Assembly (NCBI GenBank): GCA_017744515.1
Contig: JAGIBF010000050.1
Coordinates: 1-60,326, forward strand
DNA length: 60,326 nt
Reading direction: 5' to 3'
From: Niastella sp.
Lineage (GTDB): Bacteria > Bacteroidota > Bacteroidia > Chitinophagales > Chitinophagaceae
Both the position numbers and the translations under genes were made by a program. This document shows positions 35,380 through 44,418 of the stretch, one piece after another; the stretch's first letter is position 1; every line of letters starts with the position of its first letter. The notes below the pieces were generated by a model. It was not told the DNA's origin, did no database searches, and saw only the letters and a program-made list of their open reading frames with translations.

Positions 35380-37086
35380 TTAACCTTTCTTATTTTCCAA
35401 CTTCGGCTTAGGTGTCTTCTTCTGCGGCGCTGCTTTGGCAGGCTGCAGGGTAGCGGCGATCTTCGCAGCTTCGTATACATTGATCACACCACCGGTTTTG
35501 CTGATATCGGTCAGGCTTACTTCTTCGTCAGTACCGGGTTTGTTCACTTTAGTCGGAGGCACCTGCGCTGATTTCTCCAGGCAGTATTTCACCTGCTGAG
35601 GAGTGAGGTAAGGGAAGTATTCCAGCAGGAAGGCGGCAGCGCCGGCAACTACCGGTGAGGCCATACTGGTACCCTGCGCATTACCATACGTGGTAGTGCC
35701 GGGGATGGTGGAATAGATCTTTACACCGGGCGCAAATACGTCCACTTCCTTTTTTCCGTAGTTGGAGAAAGAAGCAGTGATACCACCAGCCTTGGGGTCG
35801 CCGCTGGCGCCTACTGTGATCCAATTGGTAGCTTTTGCTTTGTGGTCCAGGTATACGGGGTTGGGGAAGTTGTCGGCAGTATCTACGTTCTTGGCATCGT
35901 TACCGGCTGCATGTACCAGTAATACACCTTTGCTGTCGGCATATTGCACCGCTTCGTCTATCCATTTCTTTTGTGGAGAGAAATCTTTACCAAAGCTCAT
36001 GTTGATCACTTTGGCGCCGTTGTCTACCGCATAGCGGATAGCCAGGGCAATATCTTTATCGTGCTCATCTCCGTCGGGAACGGCACGGATCATCATGATG
36101 CGTACGTTATCGGCCACGCCGTCCATGCCTTTGCCGTTGTTACGGATAGCGCCGATGATGCCAGCTACGTGCGTGCCGTGGAAAGGAGTGGAGGCCATCA
36201 CATCAGGATTGCCGTAGTATTTATCGTTGATGTCATCTTCGTTGTCGCCTACAATGTCTTTGCGGTAGCTGGGCGGCACTTTATCTTTTGCTTCAGCTTT
36301 TCTTTCTTCGCCGCTTACAAACTCGTCGAAGTCGCCAATGAGCTCTTTATTGGTTTGGTCCATGCGTTGGTTGGCACGAAACAGGTACAGCAGGTTTTCA
36401 CGGGCAGCTTTATCTACGGGAGTAGCCGCCACCATGGTATCGAGATCATTACCATTATAGATATCTTTCTTCAAAGCTACCTGCAAGATGCTGTCGCCAC
36501 GCTTGGCGCCTTTCAACAGGCGTTTCAGCAGCAGCAGGTCGATCTGCGGTTCACCATCGCCGCCTTCGATCCGGCTCTTCGCTTTCAGCCACATCTGGTA
36601 TTCAGCCAGTTCATCACCTTTCAGGGTGGCGGGGTCTACTTTCTTGCCATCATATTTCACTTTCAGCTTGTGGTATACACGGGCGCCTTCATAAGAATCC
36701 TGCTTAAGGTTGCGGCCATCTTTATTACCAATGAAGTTCCAGCCATATACGTCATCTACATAACCGTTACCATCATCATCGATGCCATTGCCGGGTATCT
36801 CTTTAGGGTTCTTCCACAATATATCTTTCAGGTCTTCGTGCAGGGTATCGACACCGGAGTCGATAACGGCCACTACTACCGTTTTACCTTTCAGGTTTTT
36901 GGATTTGATAAACTCATAGGCCTTGTCTACACTGATACCATAATAACCATCCTTGGCCTTATCCAGCAAATGCCATCCTTTAGGCAAATCTTCGGTTTGT
37001 GTATGTGTATCCTGTTGCGCTTGAGAAATGAATCCTGACAACACAAGGGCGGCAGCGAGCCCTGTAACTTTTACCGGTTTGATCAT
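35380..37086 (-). CDS. Exported subtilisin-like serine protease (S8)
   Basis: A 568-aa protease with a signal peptide ending near SQAQQ (residue 25). The triad is Asp76 in VIDSGVD, His303 in FHGTHVAG and Ser474 in GTSMASP. Asp and His are usually 30-40 residues apart in subtilisins; here they are separated by about 227 residues. The inserted segment is charged and helical (roughly 140-290), with a calcium-like DDDGNGYVDD loop before it. The tail is Lys/Pro-rich (QKKTPKPKLENKKG). It would act in the periplasm or outside the cell. The insertion may be an inhibitory or substrate-recognition module. Confidence 0.93.
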   Translation of the reverse strand: MIKPVKVTGLAAALVLSGFISQAQQDTHTQTEDLPKGWHLLDKAKDGYYGISVDKAYEFIKSKNLKGKTVVVAVIDSGVDTLHEDLKDILWKNPKEIPGNGIDDDGNGYVDDVYGWNFIGNKDGRNLKQDSYEGARVYHKLKVKYDGKKVDPATLKGDELAEYQMWLKAKSRIEGGDGEPQIDLLLLKRLLKGAKRGDSILQVALKKDIYNGNDLDTMVAATPVDKAARENLLYLFRANQRMDQTNKELIGDFDEFVSGEERKAEAKDKVPPSYRKDIVGDNEDDINDKYYGNPDVMASTPFHGTHVAGIIGAIRNNGKGMDGVADNVRIMMIRAVPDGDEHDKDIALAIRYAVDNGAKVINMSFGKDFSPQKKWIDEAVQYADSKGVLLVHAAGNDAKNVDTADNFPNPVYLDHKAKATNWITVGASGDPKAGGITASFSNYGKKEVDVFAPGVKIYSTIPGTTTYGNAQGTSMASPVVAGAAAFLLEYFPYLTPQQVKYCLEKSAQVPPTKVNKPGTDEEVSLTDISKTGGVINVYEAAKIAATLQPAKAAPQKKTPKPKLENKKG

Positions 37087-37198
37087 TTGTGATAGATTTA
37101 TTACTTACTTCTCAGATGTTTTTTTGAATCGTTACGTTCGTTGCAAAGCGACAAATATCTTGTTTTTTACTATTTATTAACGTTAAAATATAAAAAGA

Positions 37199-37233
37199 AG
37201 GCCATTCATGCTGTAAGATTACATGAATGGCCT
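37199..37233 (-). terminator. Rho-independent terminator after the OmpA-like gene
   Basis: Perfect 12-base stem AGGCCATTCATG / CATGAATGGCCT with an 11-base loop. On the - strand it is followed by TCTTTTTATATTTT, starting 20 bases after the stop codon at 37253. Confidence 0.8.
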
Positions 37234-37252
37234 ATGAATATTTCGTAGTAAG

Positions 37253-38710
37253 TTATTGCTCCATCAGTTTAAGCTCCACACGCCTGTTCTTATTACGGCC
37301 TGCTTCCGTGCTGTTGTCAGCCACCGGGTTGGCAGGTCCATGACCTGTAGCGGTCAGTCTGCTGGCCGCAATACCTTTATCCGACAGGTATTTCTTCACC
37401 GCATCGGCACGCTTTTGCGATAGTAACTTGTTGGCTGCAACGGCACCGCTATTGTCGGTGTAGCCGTTGATGTTCAGGCGGAGCGTTGCATTCTTCTGCA
37501 GGATATTAGCTACCTCATCCAATGCAGGGTAAGAAGTAGTAGCCAGCTTGTCGCTGCCTTTCGGGAAAAATATATTACGGGCGGCATAGTTCACTTTTTC
37601 AATAACCGCCTGTTCGATAACCGGCACAACAGGACAGCCATTGTTTGCGCGTGTACCCGGTTCAGTGGGACATTTGTCTTCTTTGTCGATCACGCCATCG
37701 CCATCGGTATCCGGTTCAGGCCTGGGCAGCGGACAACCATTGTTGGAAGCAGGACCCGCTTCAGTGGGACACTTGTCTTCCTCATCGTTCACTCCGTCCT
37801 TATCGGTATCGGGAATGGGGCAACCTTTGTAAGCCAGCTTGCCGGCCACGTCGGGACATTTATCTACATTATCGGCAATGCCATCCCCATCTTTATCGGG
37901 GCAGCCATTGGTAAGGGCAGAGCCGGGTTGCGTAGGACAACCGTCCTGTACATCGGGAATGCCATCATTGTCCTGGTCTTTGGGCTTTTTCGGCGCGGTG
38001 GGCGCAGCCTTGTTGAGCCAGAAACCTACAGAAGCGCCGAATACTTTATGCTTGAAGGTGTTGGCATCGTCATCTGTCTGGAAGAAGTTGCCCAATCCCT
38101 GGCTGATAAAGCCGGAGATGATCACGCCACCCAGTTCAAAGCCTGCACGGCCATTGATGCCATAATCGAAAGTCTTTGCTTTGCGGGATGCTTTGCCCAC
38201 CTCGATATCGTCTTCTTCTTTATTGAATTTAAGGGCAGAGTCGCCGATAGCTACCAACGTTTCCTGGCTGTTCTTACCATTGTAGAAGAAACTGAGGTAA
38301 GGGCCTGCACTTACAAAGAACTTCGCTTTTTTGCCCAGCGGCATTTTGTAAGTGACGTTCAGGGGAATGTCGATATAGTTTGTATAAAAAGTATGCTTTA
38401 CTGAAAGCGTATCCGTCTGGATCTGGGTAGTATCGTAAAAGCGCTGGAATTTCCGTCCTTTCGATAGATAGAAGATGCCTGGCTGGAAGTACAGTTTGCC
38501 GGAGTTGTTCAGTGGTATGTCTGCAAGGAAACCAATATTGAAACCGCTCCGGTTGCCATAAAAGGGCTTGACCTGGGTTTCCCAACCTGGAATACTGTTC
38601 TTTTCATCAACAGAGGCAGCGTGGGGGCCGGCAAGCAGGGCCACCCTAAGCTGGGCGAAACCCGTACCGAAAACCACCAGTAAACAAAGCAGCGTAAACA
38701 GTTTTTTCAT
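37253..38710 (-). CDS. OmpA-family outer membrane protein with thrombospondin type 3 repeats
   Basis: A 485-aa protein from the ATG at 38710 (MKKLFTLLCLLVVFGTGFAQ). Domains are an N-terminal beta-barrel of PorT-like type (about 20-235), then four to five calcium-binding TSP3 repeats (about 240-360: DQDNDGIPDVQDGCP, DKDGDGIADNVDKCP, DTDKDGVNDEEDKCP, DTDGDGVIDKEDKCP). A C-terminal OmpA peptidoglycan-binding domain follows (NGYTDNSG, KRADAVKKYLSDKGI, NRRVELKL). It anchors the outer membrane to the cell wall. Each TSP3 unit carries a conserved Asn-Gly-Cys. Confidence 0.93.
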   Translation of the reverse strand: MKKLFTLLCLLVVFGTGFAQLRVALLAGPHAASVDEKNSIPGWETQVKPFYGNRSGFNIGFLADIPLNNSGKLYFQPGIFYLSKGRKFQRFYDTTQIQTDTLSVKHTFYTNYIDIPLNVTYKMPLGKKAKFFVSAGPYLSFFYNGKNSQETLVAIGDSALKFNKEEDDIEVGKASRKAKTFDYGINGRAGFELGGVIISGFISQGLGNFFQTDDDANTFKHKVFGASVGFWLNKAAPTAPKKPKDQDNDGIPDVQDGCPTQPGSALTNGCPDKDGDGIADNVDKCPDVAGKLAYKGCPIPDTDKDGVNDEEDKCPTEAGPASNNGCPLPRPEPDTDGDGVIDKEDKCPTEPGTRANNGCPVVPVIEQAVIEKVNYAARNIFFPKGSDKLATTSYPALDEVANILQKNATLRLNINGYTDNSGAVAANKLLSQKRADAVKKYLSDKGIAASRLTATGHGPANPVADNSTEAGRNKNRRVELKLMEQ

Positions 38711-38780
38711 AAAGACATTAGTTTCCAACGACTATTAACGAATTGGACGACAATATATTTTAAAGCAAGTCCGAAAGTCG

Positions 38781-38830
38781 GAAAGTCCGGAAGTCAGAAA
38801 GTAATTTTCCTGTATTTCTTCCGGACTTTC
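38781..38830 (-). terminator. Inverted repeat, possible terminator of the aldehyde dehydrogenase gene
   Basis: Perfect 13-base arms GAAAGTCCGGAAG / CTTCCGGACTTTC with a 24-base loop, just beyond the stop codon at 38855. The arms sit in runs of GGAAAGTC and GTCTTTCGG repeats, also seen near 50370, so this may be a repeat element rather than a simple terminator. Confidence 0.5.
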
Positions 38831-38854
38831 GGTCTTCCCGTCTTTCGGTCTTTA

Positions 38855-40378
38855 TTACAAATCAAACTTAATGCCCTGTGCCAAAGGCAATTGTGTAGAG
38901 TAATTGATCGTATTCGTTTGCCGGCGCATATAAGCTTTCCAGGCATCGCTACCACTTTCACGGCCACCGCCGGTCTCTTTTTCTCCACCGAAGGCTCCGC
39001 CGATCTCGGCGCCCGAAGTACCAATGTTCACATTGGCAATACCGCAGTCGCTGCCGGCATGGGAAAGGAACTGCTCGGCTTCCCGCAGGTTGAGGGTCAT
39101 GATGGCAGAAGAAAGACCTTGCGGAACACCATTCTGGATAGCGATGGCTTCGTCAATGGTTTTGTATTTCAGTAAGTACAGGATGGGGGCAAATGTTTCA
39201 TGCTGCACGATCGCGTATTGCGGTTGGGCTTCAGCGATACAGGGCTTCACATAACAACCGCTTTCATAACCCTTGCCTTCGAGCACACCGCCTTCAACGA
39301 TAAATTTACCGCCTTCTTTTTTGCAGGCTTCAATGGATTCGAGGTAGAGGCGAACGGCATCCGTATCGATGAGCGGGCCTACATGGTTCTTTTCATCGAG
39401 CGGGTCGCCAATGCGGAGTTGCTTGTAGGCACTTACGAGCTTATTCTTGATGGAATCATATACGTCTTCATGGATGATGAGGCGGCGCGTAGTCGTACAG
39501 CGTTGACCAGCAGTGCCCACAGCGCCAAAGATAGCGCCGAGTACAGCGATATCGAGGTCGGCATCTTTGGAGATGATGATGGCGTTATTGCCACCCAGTT
39601 CCAATAAAGCTTTACCAAGACGGGCGCCTACAGTAGCACCTACTGCCTTGCCCATGCGGGTAGAACCGGTAGCAGAGACCAGCGGCACGCGGGTGTCGGC
39701 AGACAGCCATTCACCGGAGTCGCGGTTGCCAACGATCAGTCCGCATACGCCTTCCGGTACGTTGTTCTTAGCGAATACTTCTTCTACGATATGTTGGCAG
39801 GCCACTGCACAAAGGGGTGTTTTTTCAGAAGGCTTCCACACGCATACGTTGCCGCATACCCAGGCCAGCATGGTATTCCAGCTCCATACTGCAACAGGGA
39901 AGTTGAAAGCAGAGATGATGCCCACAATACCCAGTGGGTGCCATTGTTCATACATACGGTGTGCGGGGCGCTCACTGTGCATGGTAAGGCCATGCAACTG
40001 GCGGGAGAGACCCACAGCAAAATCACAGATATCGATCATTTCCTGTACCTCACCATACCCTTCCTGCAGGCTTTTGCCCATCTCGTACGATACCAGTTTA
40101 CCCAGCGGTTCTTTGTATCGACGGAGTGCTTCACCGATCTGGCGTACGATCTCTCCCCGCTTGGGAGCGGGCCATTGACGCCAGGCCAGGAAGGCTTCCT
40201 GAGCTTTGGCGATCACCGCATCGTAGCTGTTGCGGTCGGCAGCCTGTACGGAGCCGATGCGTTTGCCGTCTACGGGGGAAAAAGATTCAATGGCAGGGCC
40301 TGAAGTATTGATCCAGGTTTTGCCGGTAGATACCCCGGCATTGTTTGATTGAATTTTGAGTGAGGCAAGAAAATCCAT
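38855..40378 (-). CDS. Aldehyde dehydrogenase, ALDH7 type (aminoadipate-semialdehyde dehydrogenase-like)
   Basis: A 507-aa NAD-dependent dehydrogenase. ALDH7 landmarks are SAFNFPVAVWSWN, LLELGGNNAI, the catalytic Cys in TAGQRCTTTRR, and the C-terminal GTSGAEIGGAFGGEKETGG / SGSDAWKAYMRRQTNT / LPLAQGIKFD, which closely follow the ALDH7A1 (antiquitin) pattern. Members oxidise 2-aminoadipate 6-semialdehyde in lysine breakdown and other aldehydes. No other lysine-degradation gene lies beside it. A TAnnTTTG-type box lies 23 bases upstream. Confidence 0.92.
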   Translation of the reverse strand: MDFLASLKIQSNNAGVSTGKTWINTSGPAIESFSPVDGKRIGSVQAADRNSYDAVIAKAQEAFLAWRQWPAPKRGEIVRQIGEALRRYKEPLGKLVSYEMGKSLQEGYGEVQEMIDICDFAVGLSRQLHGLTMHSERPAHRMYEQWHPLGIVGIISAFNFPVAVWSWNTMLAWVCGNVCVWKPSEKTPLCAVACQHIVEEVFAKNNVPEGVCGLIVGNRDSGEWLSADTRVPLVSATGSTRMGKAVGATVGARLGKALLELGGNNAIIISKDADLDIAVLGAIFGAVGTAGQRCTTTRRLIIHEDVYDSIKNKLVSAYKQLRIGDPLDEKNHVGPLIDTDAVRLYLESIEACKKEGGKFIVEGGVLEGKGYESGCYVKPCIAEAQPQYAIVQHETFAPILYLLKYKTIDEAIAIQNGVPQGLSSAIMTLNLREAEQFLSHAGSDCGIANVNIGTSGAEIGGAFGGEKETGGGRESGSDAWKAYMRRQTNTINYSTQLPLAQGIKFDL

Positions 40379-40400
40379 ACCGTTGTTTTTGTTAAGACGG

Positions 40401-40408
40401 CAAAAGTA
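40401..40408 (-). promoter_or_regulatory. TAnnTTTG -7 box for the ALDH7 gene
   Basis: TACTTTTG on the - strand matches the Bacteroidota -7 consensus fully. It lies 22 bases before the start codon at 40378. No clear -33 TTG is visible at the usual spacing. Confidence 0.5.
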
Positions 40409-40645
40409 AGCAATACAAAATTGTGGTAGATTTTACGTATATTACATAATGGCTATCAGCTACTTATTCCATGATTGGGAAGTGTATTGGTGGAGCATTT
40501 TGATAGCCCTGATGGATAAATTGATATCACCTTACTATCGCCTTGCTTTTGCTATGCTTCTGATAGGGAGGAACTATAGGAGAGCTATGGGTGGTATAGG
40601 GGGCAGATATGAAGAAGACACGAAAACGATATAGGGATGGTATGA

Positions 40646-40666
40646 GGCGGCCCCATCGGGGCCGCC
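40646..40666 (-). terminator. G/C-rich hairpin after the TonB receptor gene
   Basis: GGCGGCCCC / GGGGCCGCC with a 3-base loop. There is no U-run on the - strand (TCATACC), so termination is likely but not certain. Confidence 0.5.
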
Positions 40667-40684
40667 CATATTATATCGAGAGGG

Positions 40685-43270
40685 TTAGAAGGTAAACCCG
40701 AGCCGGGCAAAGTAATGCCGCCCGCCAAAGTTCATCTGCACAGAATCCCACAAGCCGCCTGCTTCTGTATTCTCCTGATCCTGCTTGTCGGGGTACACGT
40801 TGAACAGGTTGTCGGCGCCTATGTACAGTGCGATATTCCTGGAGAAGCGGCAACCCAGTGTAAGGTCTGTTGTGACCTTGGGATCGTACACATTGGGACG
40901 ATCATCATAGCCGAGCAGTGTTACTTCGCCAAAGCGCATGAAGCGGGCCGTGGCGCTGAACCTGGAAACCGTGTAGTCCAGCGTCAGGTTGATCTTGCTT
41001 TTGGGCGCGGAGGCAATGATGAATGATCTTTCCCGTGCGCTGAGGTAGTTGTCTTCTTTACCCACCAGTTTGGGACTGGTATGTACCGACTCGATCGTGA
41101 GCTTGTTGAAGTTGGCCGCCAGCGAAGTGCTCAGTCTGCCATTGCCCAGGTTGGCGCTGTGGGTGATGATCACATCGAGGCCGATATTGCGCGAGTCGAT
41201 GGCATTCGTGAAGAAATTGGCGGCACCTACACCCAGATCGGCCAGGTCGCCACCAATATCGGGATCGCTCTGGTCGAAGGTGCCGGTAAGCACGATGCGG
41301 TCTTTTACATTGATGAGGTAGCCATCTACTGTAAGTGTAAGGCCTGTAAATGGCTTGGCCGTGAAGCCGGCGCTCAGGTTCACAGACTTCTCTTCTTTAA
41401 GTGGCGGAATACCCAGCGTGCGGGTCACTGTGCTGAGGTTATTGGCCAGTAGTATTTCAATGGGCACGCCTTGTTCGAAGTTGGTATAGATGGTATTGAA
41501 ATAACGTTGTTGCAGGGATGGCGCGCGGAAACCTGTACTTACAGAAGCGCGCAGGTTAAAATCACGCGTCACTTTTACGCGGGTAGCCAGCTTGCCGTTG
41601 AGCGTACTGCCGAAGTCGCTGTATTTTTCATAGCGCACAGCGCCTGATAATAAAAATGCTTTGGTAACATCCAGCTCCAGGTCCACATAGCTTCCGAAGT
41701 TGGTACGGCTGGCATTTACTTCATTGCGTGGCTGGAAACCGGGAAAGCCCTGCGAGCCGGCTGGCCGTTGCAGCACATCGTACTTTACTACTTTGTTGTC
41801 GATCACCGTATCGATCACGCCATAGTTTTGCCAGGAACCTTCTTCACCGGCAAAAATGCCGTAACGGTCAGTACGGTACTCCGCACCGAATGCCACGTTG
41901 AGGCCTTCGGCCACATCGAAAGGTTTGGACAAGTTGATGCCGGTAGTGTTTTGCGAAAACCAGAACCCGCCTGCGTCGAAGTTGGTAGGCGATTTGGCCA
42001 GCAAGGTAGCGTTGAGGGTGCCATCTACGTAGTAGTGCATCTTGTTCTTGCCATACGTGTTGTTGAAATCGATATTCCAACCATTGTGTACCGTGCGCAC
42101 GCCAACGGAAATGGAGTTGTCGTCGATGGCCGATTGAATGCGTGGATCAAAACCATTGGGATAGATCTCTTTCACATTGCGGTCGTCATCCGGATCGCGC
42201 GACCAGGCAAAGGCATCGGTAAAGCGATGGGTGTAACCACCAAAAGCATATACGGAAGTATTGGCGGCAACCGGTATTTCACTGTTGAAGAAGGTGCTGA
42301 AGTTCTCTGCAGAGGCATCGCCAAATTCACGGCGGTAGGTAACTGCGCCGGGTGGAGGAGTGCGGTTGGTCTTGGCGTTGGTGAGGTAGTCGGCCGTAAA
42401 GTTGATGAACCCTTTATCGCCAATGCGGGTACCATAGTTGCCATTGATCTGGAAGCTTTCGCCATCGTACTTCCGGTCGTAGCGGAACTTTTTAGCGTCA
42501 TATACACCGGTATTGATATTGGCGGAAAATTCATTGACAGATGATTTGAGGATGATGTTCACAACGCCGGCAATAGCGTCGGAACCATATTGGGCAGAAG
42601 CGCCGTCGCGCAATACTTCTACGCGGTCGATGGCGGCAGCAGGGATGGCATTGAGGTCGGTGCCGGTATTACCGCGACCCCGGGTGCCAAAGAGGTTGAT
42701 GAGCGAGCTCTGGTGCCTTCTCTTACCATTGATCAGTACAAGTGTTTGGTCCGGACCCAAACCGCGGATAGTGGCCGGGTCGATATGATCGGCGCCGTCG
42801 GAACCGGATTGTTTATTGGCGTTGAAGGAAGGGGTGGCAAATTGTAGCATGTTGTTTACATCGAAGCGGCCGGTTTGCCGGGCGATGCTTTTGATGTCAA
42901 TGACGTCGATGGGGACAGGTGTTTCTGTTGCCGTTCGTCCCAGCTTGCGGCTGCCTACAATGGTTATTTCCTGGAGGTTGCCCGATTGCGGAGAGAGTTC
43001 AATGTCCAATGTTGCCTGGTTATCAACTGTTACTTCGGAAGCGGCATATCCGATGTACCGGATGACCAGTATATCGCCTTTTTGTGTGCCGATGGTGAAG
43101 GTACCGGTGCTGCCGGTGGTGGTGCCTTGATTGGTGCCTTTGATGGTGACGGAGGCGCCGGGGAGGGGTTCTTTACTTTTAGCGTCTTTGACGGTGCCTG
43201 ATACGGTTTGTTGTGCGCATAGCAGATAAGAGCTGGCAATAAGCGCCAGCAGGAGCAATAGTTTTCTCAT
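40685..43270 (-). CDS. TonB-dependent receptor
   Basis: An 861-aa outer-membrane transporter. It has a signal peptide (MRKLLLLLALIASSYLLCAQ) and a carboxypeptidase-like domain (about 22-95: VSGTVKDAKSKEPLPGASV). The plug (about 110-240) carries TIRGLGPDQTLVLINGKRRH and IDRVEVLRDGASAQYGSDAI. The barrel ends in FGGRHYFARLGFTF. It lacks the SusC signature and has no SusD partner, so it belongs to the ordinary TonB receptor group (siderophore, vitamin or metal uptake). The substrate is unknown. Confidence 0.93.
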   Translation of the reverse strand: MRKLLLLLALIASSYLLCAQQTVSGTVKDAKSKEPLPGASVTIKGTNQGTTTGSTGTFTIGTQKGDILVIRYIGYAASEVTVDNQATLDIELSPQSGNLQEITIVGSRKLGRTATETPVPIDVIDIKSIARQTGRFDVNNMLQFATPSFNANKQSGSDGADHIDPATIRGLGPDQTLVLINGKRRHQSSLINLFGTRGRGNTGTDLNAIPAAAIDRVEVLRDGASAQYGSDAIAGVVNIILKSSVNEFSANINTGVYDAKKFRYDRKYDGESFQINGNYGTRIGDKGFINFTADYLTNAKTNRTPPPGAVTYRREFGDASAENFSTFFNSEIPVAANTSVYAFGGYTHRFTDAFAWSRDPDDDRNVKEIYPNGFDPRIQSAIDDNSISVGVRTVHNGWNIDFNNTYGKNKMHYYVDGTLNATLLAKSPTNFDAGGFWFSQNTTGINLSKPFDVAEGLNVAFGAEYRTDRYGIFAGEEGSWQNYGVIDTVIDNKVVKYDVLQRPAGSQGFPGFQPRNEVNASRTNFGSYVDLELDVTKAFLLSGAVRYEKYSDFGSTLNGKLATRVKVTRDFNLRASVSTGFRAPSLQQRYFNTIYTNFEQGVPIEILLANNLSTVTRTLGIPPLKEEKSVNLSAGFTAKPFTGLTLTVDGYLINVKDRIVLTGTFDQSDPDIGGDLADLGVGAANFFTNAIDSRNIGLDVIITHSANLGNGRLSTSLAANFNKLTIESVHTSPKLVGKEDNYLSARERSFIIASAPKSKINLTLDYTVSRFSATARFMRFGEVTLLGYDDRPNVYDPKVTTDLTLGCRFSRNIALYIGADNLFNVYPDKQDQENTEAGGLWDSVQMNFGGRHYFARLGFTF

Positions 43271-43470
43271 AAGAGTCCTGTTTGGTTAGACTCCTAATTT
43301 AACCTTTTTGCTTGAGAAGACAAAGAATCCAGCATCCAGTATTCAGAATCCAGAAGAGGTAGCTTAAGAGACAAAGGAATCTCAAGAGAAGAATACCGTG
43401 TTGTTTGGGCTTTATTTATTGGCTGAGCAAGGGATTCTGTATACTGAATTCTGAATACTGTATTCTTTCT
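43271..43470. repeat. Short repeat-bearing intergenic region
   Basis: GAATCCAGCATCCAGTATTC at about 43326 and its near-inverse CTGAATTCTGAATACTG at about 43443 form a long imperfect inverted repeat about 100 bases apart. Confidence 0.5.
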
Positions 43471-44286
43471 TCAATACTGTTCCTGCTCGTTAGGAAAGTC
43501 TCGGTCCTTTACGTCCTTGATATAGTGCTTAACGGCAGTGGTCACCTGCTCATGCAGGTTGAGGTATTGACGCAGGAAGCGGGGCTTGAATTCTGTGTTG
43601 ATACCCAGCAGATCGTGCATGACCAATACCTGGCCATCGCAATGTTTGCCGGCGCCGATGCCAATGGTGGGTATCGCCAGGCTTTCAGATACTTCTTTGG
43701 CCAGCAGGGCAGGTATCTTTTCCAGTACCAGGCCAAAGCAGCCAGATTCTTGCAGGATGCGTGCATCATTGCGGAGTTTGTTGGCCTCAGCTTCTTCTTT
43801 GGCGCGTACAGTGTAAGTGCCGAATTTATAAATAGACTGCGGCGTGAGGCCCAGGTGTCCCATCACAGGGATACCGGCAGCGAGGATGCGCTTGATGGAT
43901 TCTACAATTTCTTCACCGCCTTCCAGCTTTACAGCGTGGGCGCCGGTTTCTTTCATGATGCGCACGGCAGAGGCCAATGCTTCTTTGGAATTACCCTGGT
44001 AAGAGCCAAAGGGAAGGTCTACCACCACAAGAGAACGTTCCACTCCCCTGATCACAGAAGAGGCATGATAGATCATCTGGTCGAGTGTGATAGGTAGCGT
44101 AGTTTCATGTCCTGCCATAACGTTGGAGGCAGAGTCGCCTACGAGGATCACGTCGATGCCGGCTGCATCGAATATTTTGGCAAAGGAGAAATCATACGCG
44201 GTGATCATGGAGATCTTTTCTCCGGTAGATTTCATTTTCTGCAACGTATTGGTCGTAATGCGTTTTACTTCTCTATTGACAGACAT
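43471..44286 (-). CDS. panB: 3-methyl-2-oxobutanoate hydroxymethyltransferase
   Basis: A 271-aa protein from the ATG at 44286 ([19 protein letters not shown]); the longer open frame upstream is not conserved and carries a repeat. It performs the first step of pantothenate synthesis, transferring a one-carbon unit from 5,10-methylene-tetrahydrofolate to 2-oxoisovalerate. Landmarks are [25 protein letters not shown] (Mg-binding Asp), [31 protein letters not shown] and [15 protein letters not shown] with HDLLGI. It covers the whole family length. No other pan gene is adjacent. Confidence 0.95.
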   Translation of the reverse strand: MSVNREVKRITTNTLQKMKSTGEKISMITAYDFSFAKIFDAAGIDVILVGDSASNVMAGHETTLPITLDQMIYHASSVIRGVERSLVVVDLPFGSYQGNSKEALASAVRIMKETGAHAVKLEGGEEIVESIKRILAAGIPVMGHLGLTPQSIYKFGTYTVRAKEEAEANKLRNDARILQESGCFGLVLEKIPALLAKEVSESLAIPTIGIGAGKHCDGQVLVMHDLLGINTEFKPRFLRQYLNLHEQVTTAVKHYIKDVKDRDFPNEQEQY

Positions 44287-44311
44287 GAGACTATTTTTGG
44301 TTAAGCGGGCG

Positions 44312-44319
44312 GAAAGGTA
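44312..44319 (-). promoter_or_regulatory. Probable -7 box of panB
   Basis: TACCTTTC on the - strand, one mismatch from TAnnTTTG, 25 bases before the panB ATG. Confidence 0.4.
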
Positions 44320-44418
44320 GGGAAAGTTTCGGGTTTTGGATTTGGAGTTTCGGGTTCTCTTACCACGAAAGCGTAACGGATAGTGAGCAACCCGAAACAC
44401 TAAACCCGGAACTCAAAA

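Larger units (their letters stand above)
40379..40684. other. Intergenic region of 306 bases
   Basis: It holds the aldehyde dehydrogenase promoter and a G/C hairpin. A 61-codon + strand frame at 40449 (MAISYLFHDWEVYWWS) has no family likeness; its second half comes from degenerate AGGAACTATAGGAGAGCT sequence, so I do not call it a gene. Confidence 0.5.

Noticed and set aside
40449..40634. 61-codon frame MAISYLFHDWEVYWWS
   Set aside because: No homologue recognised; its second half is degenerate GGAGAGCTATGG-type sequence and it lies within an intergenic region.
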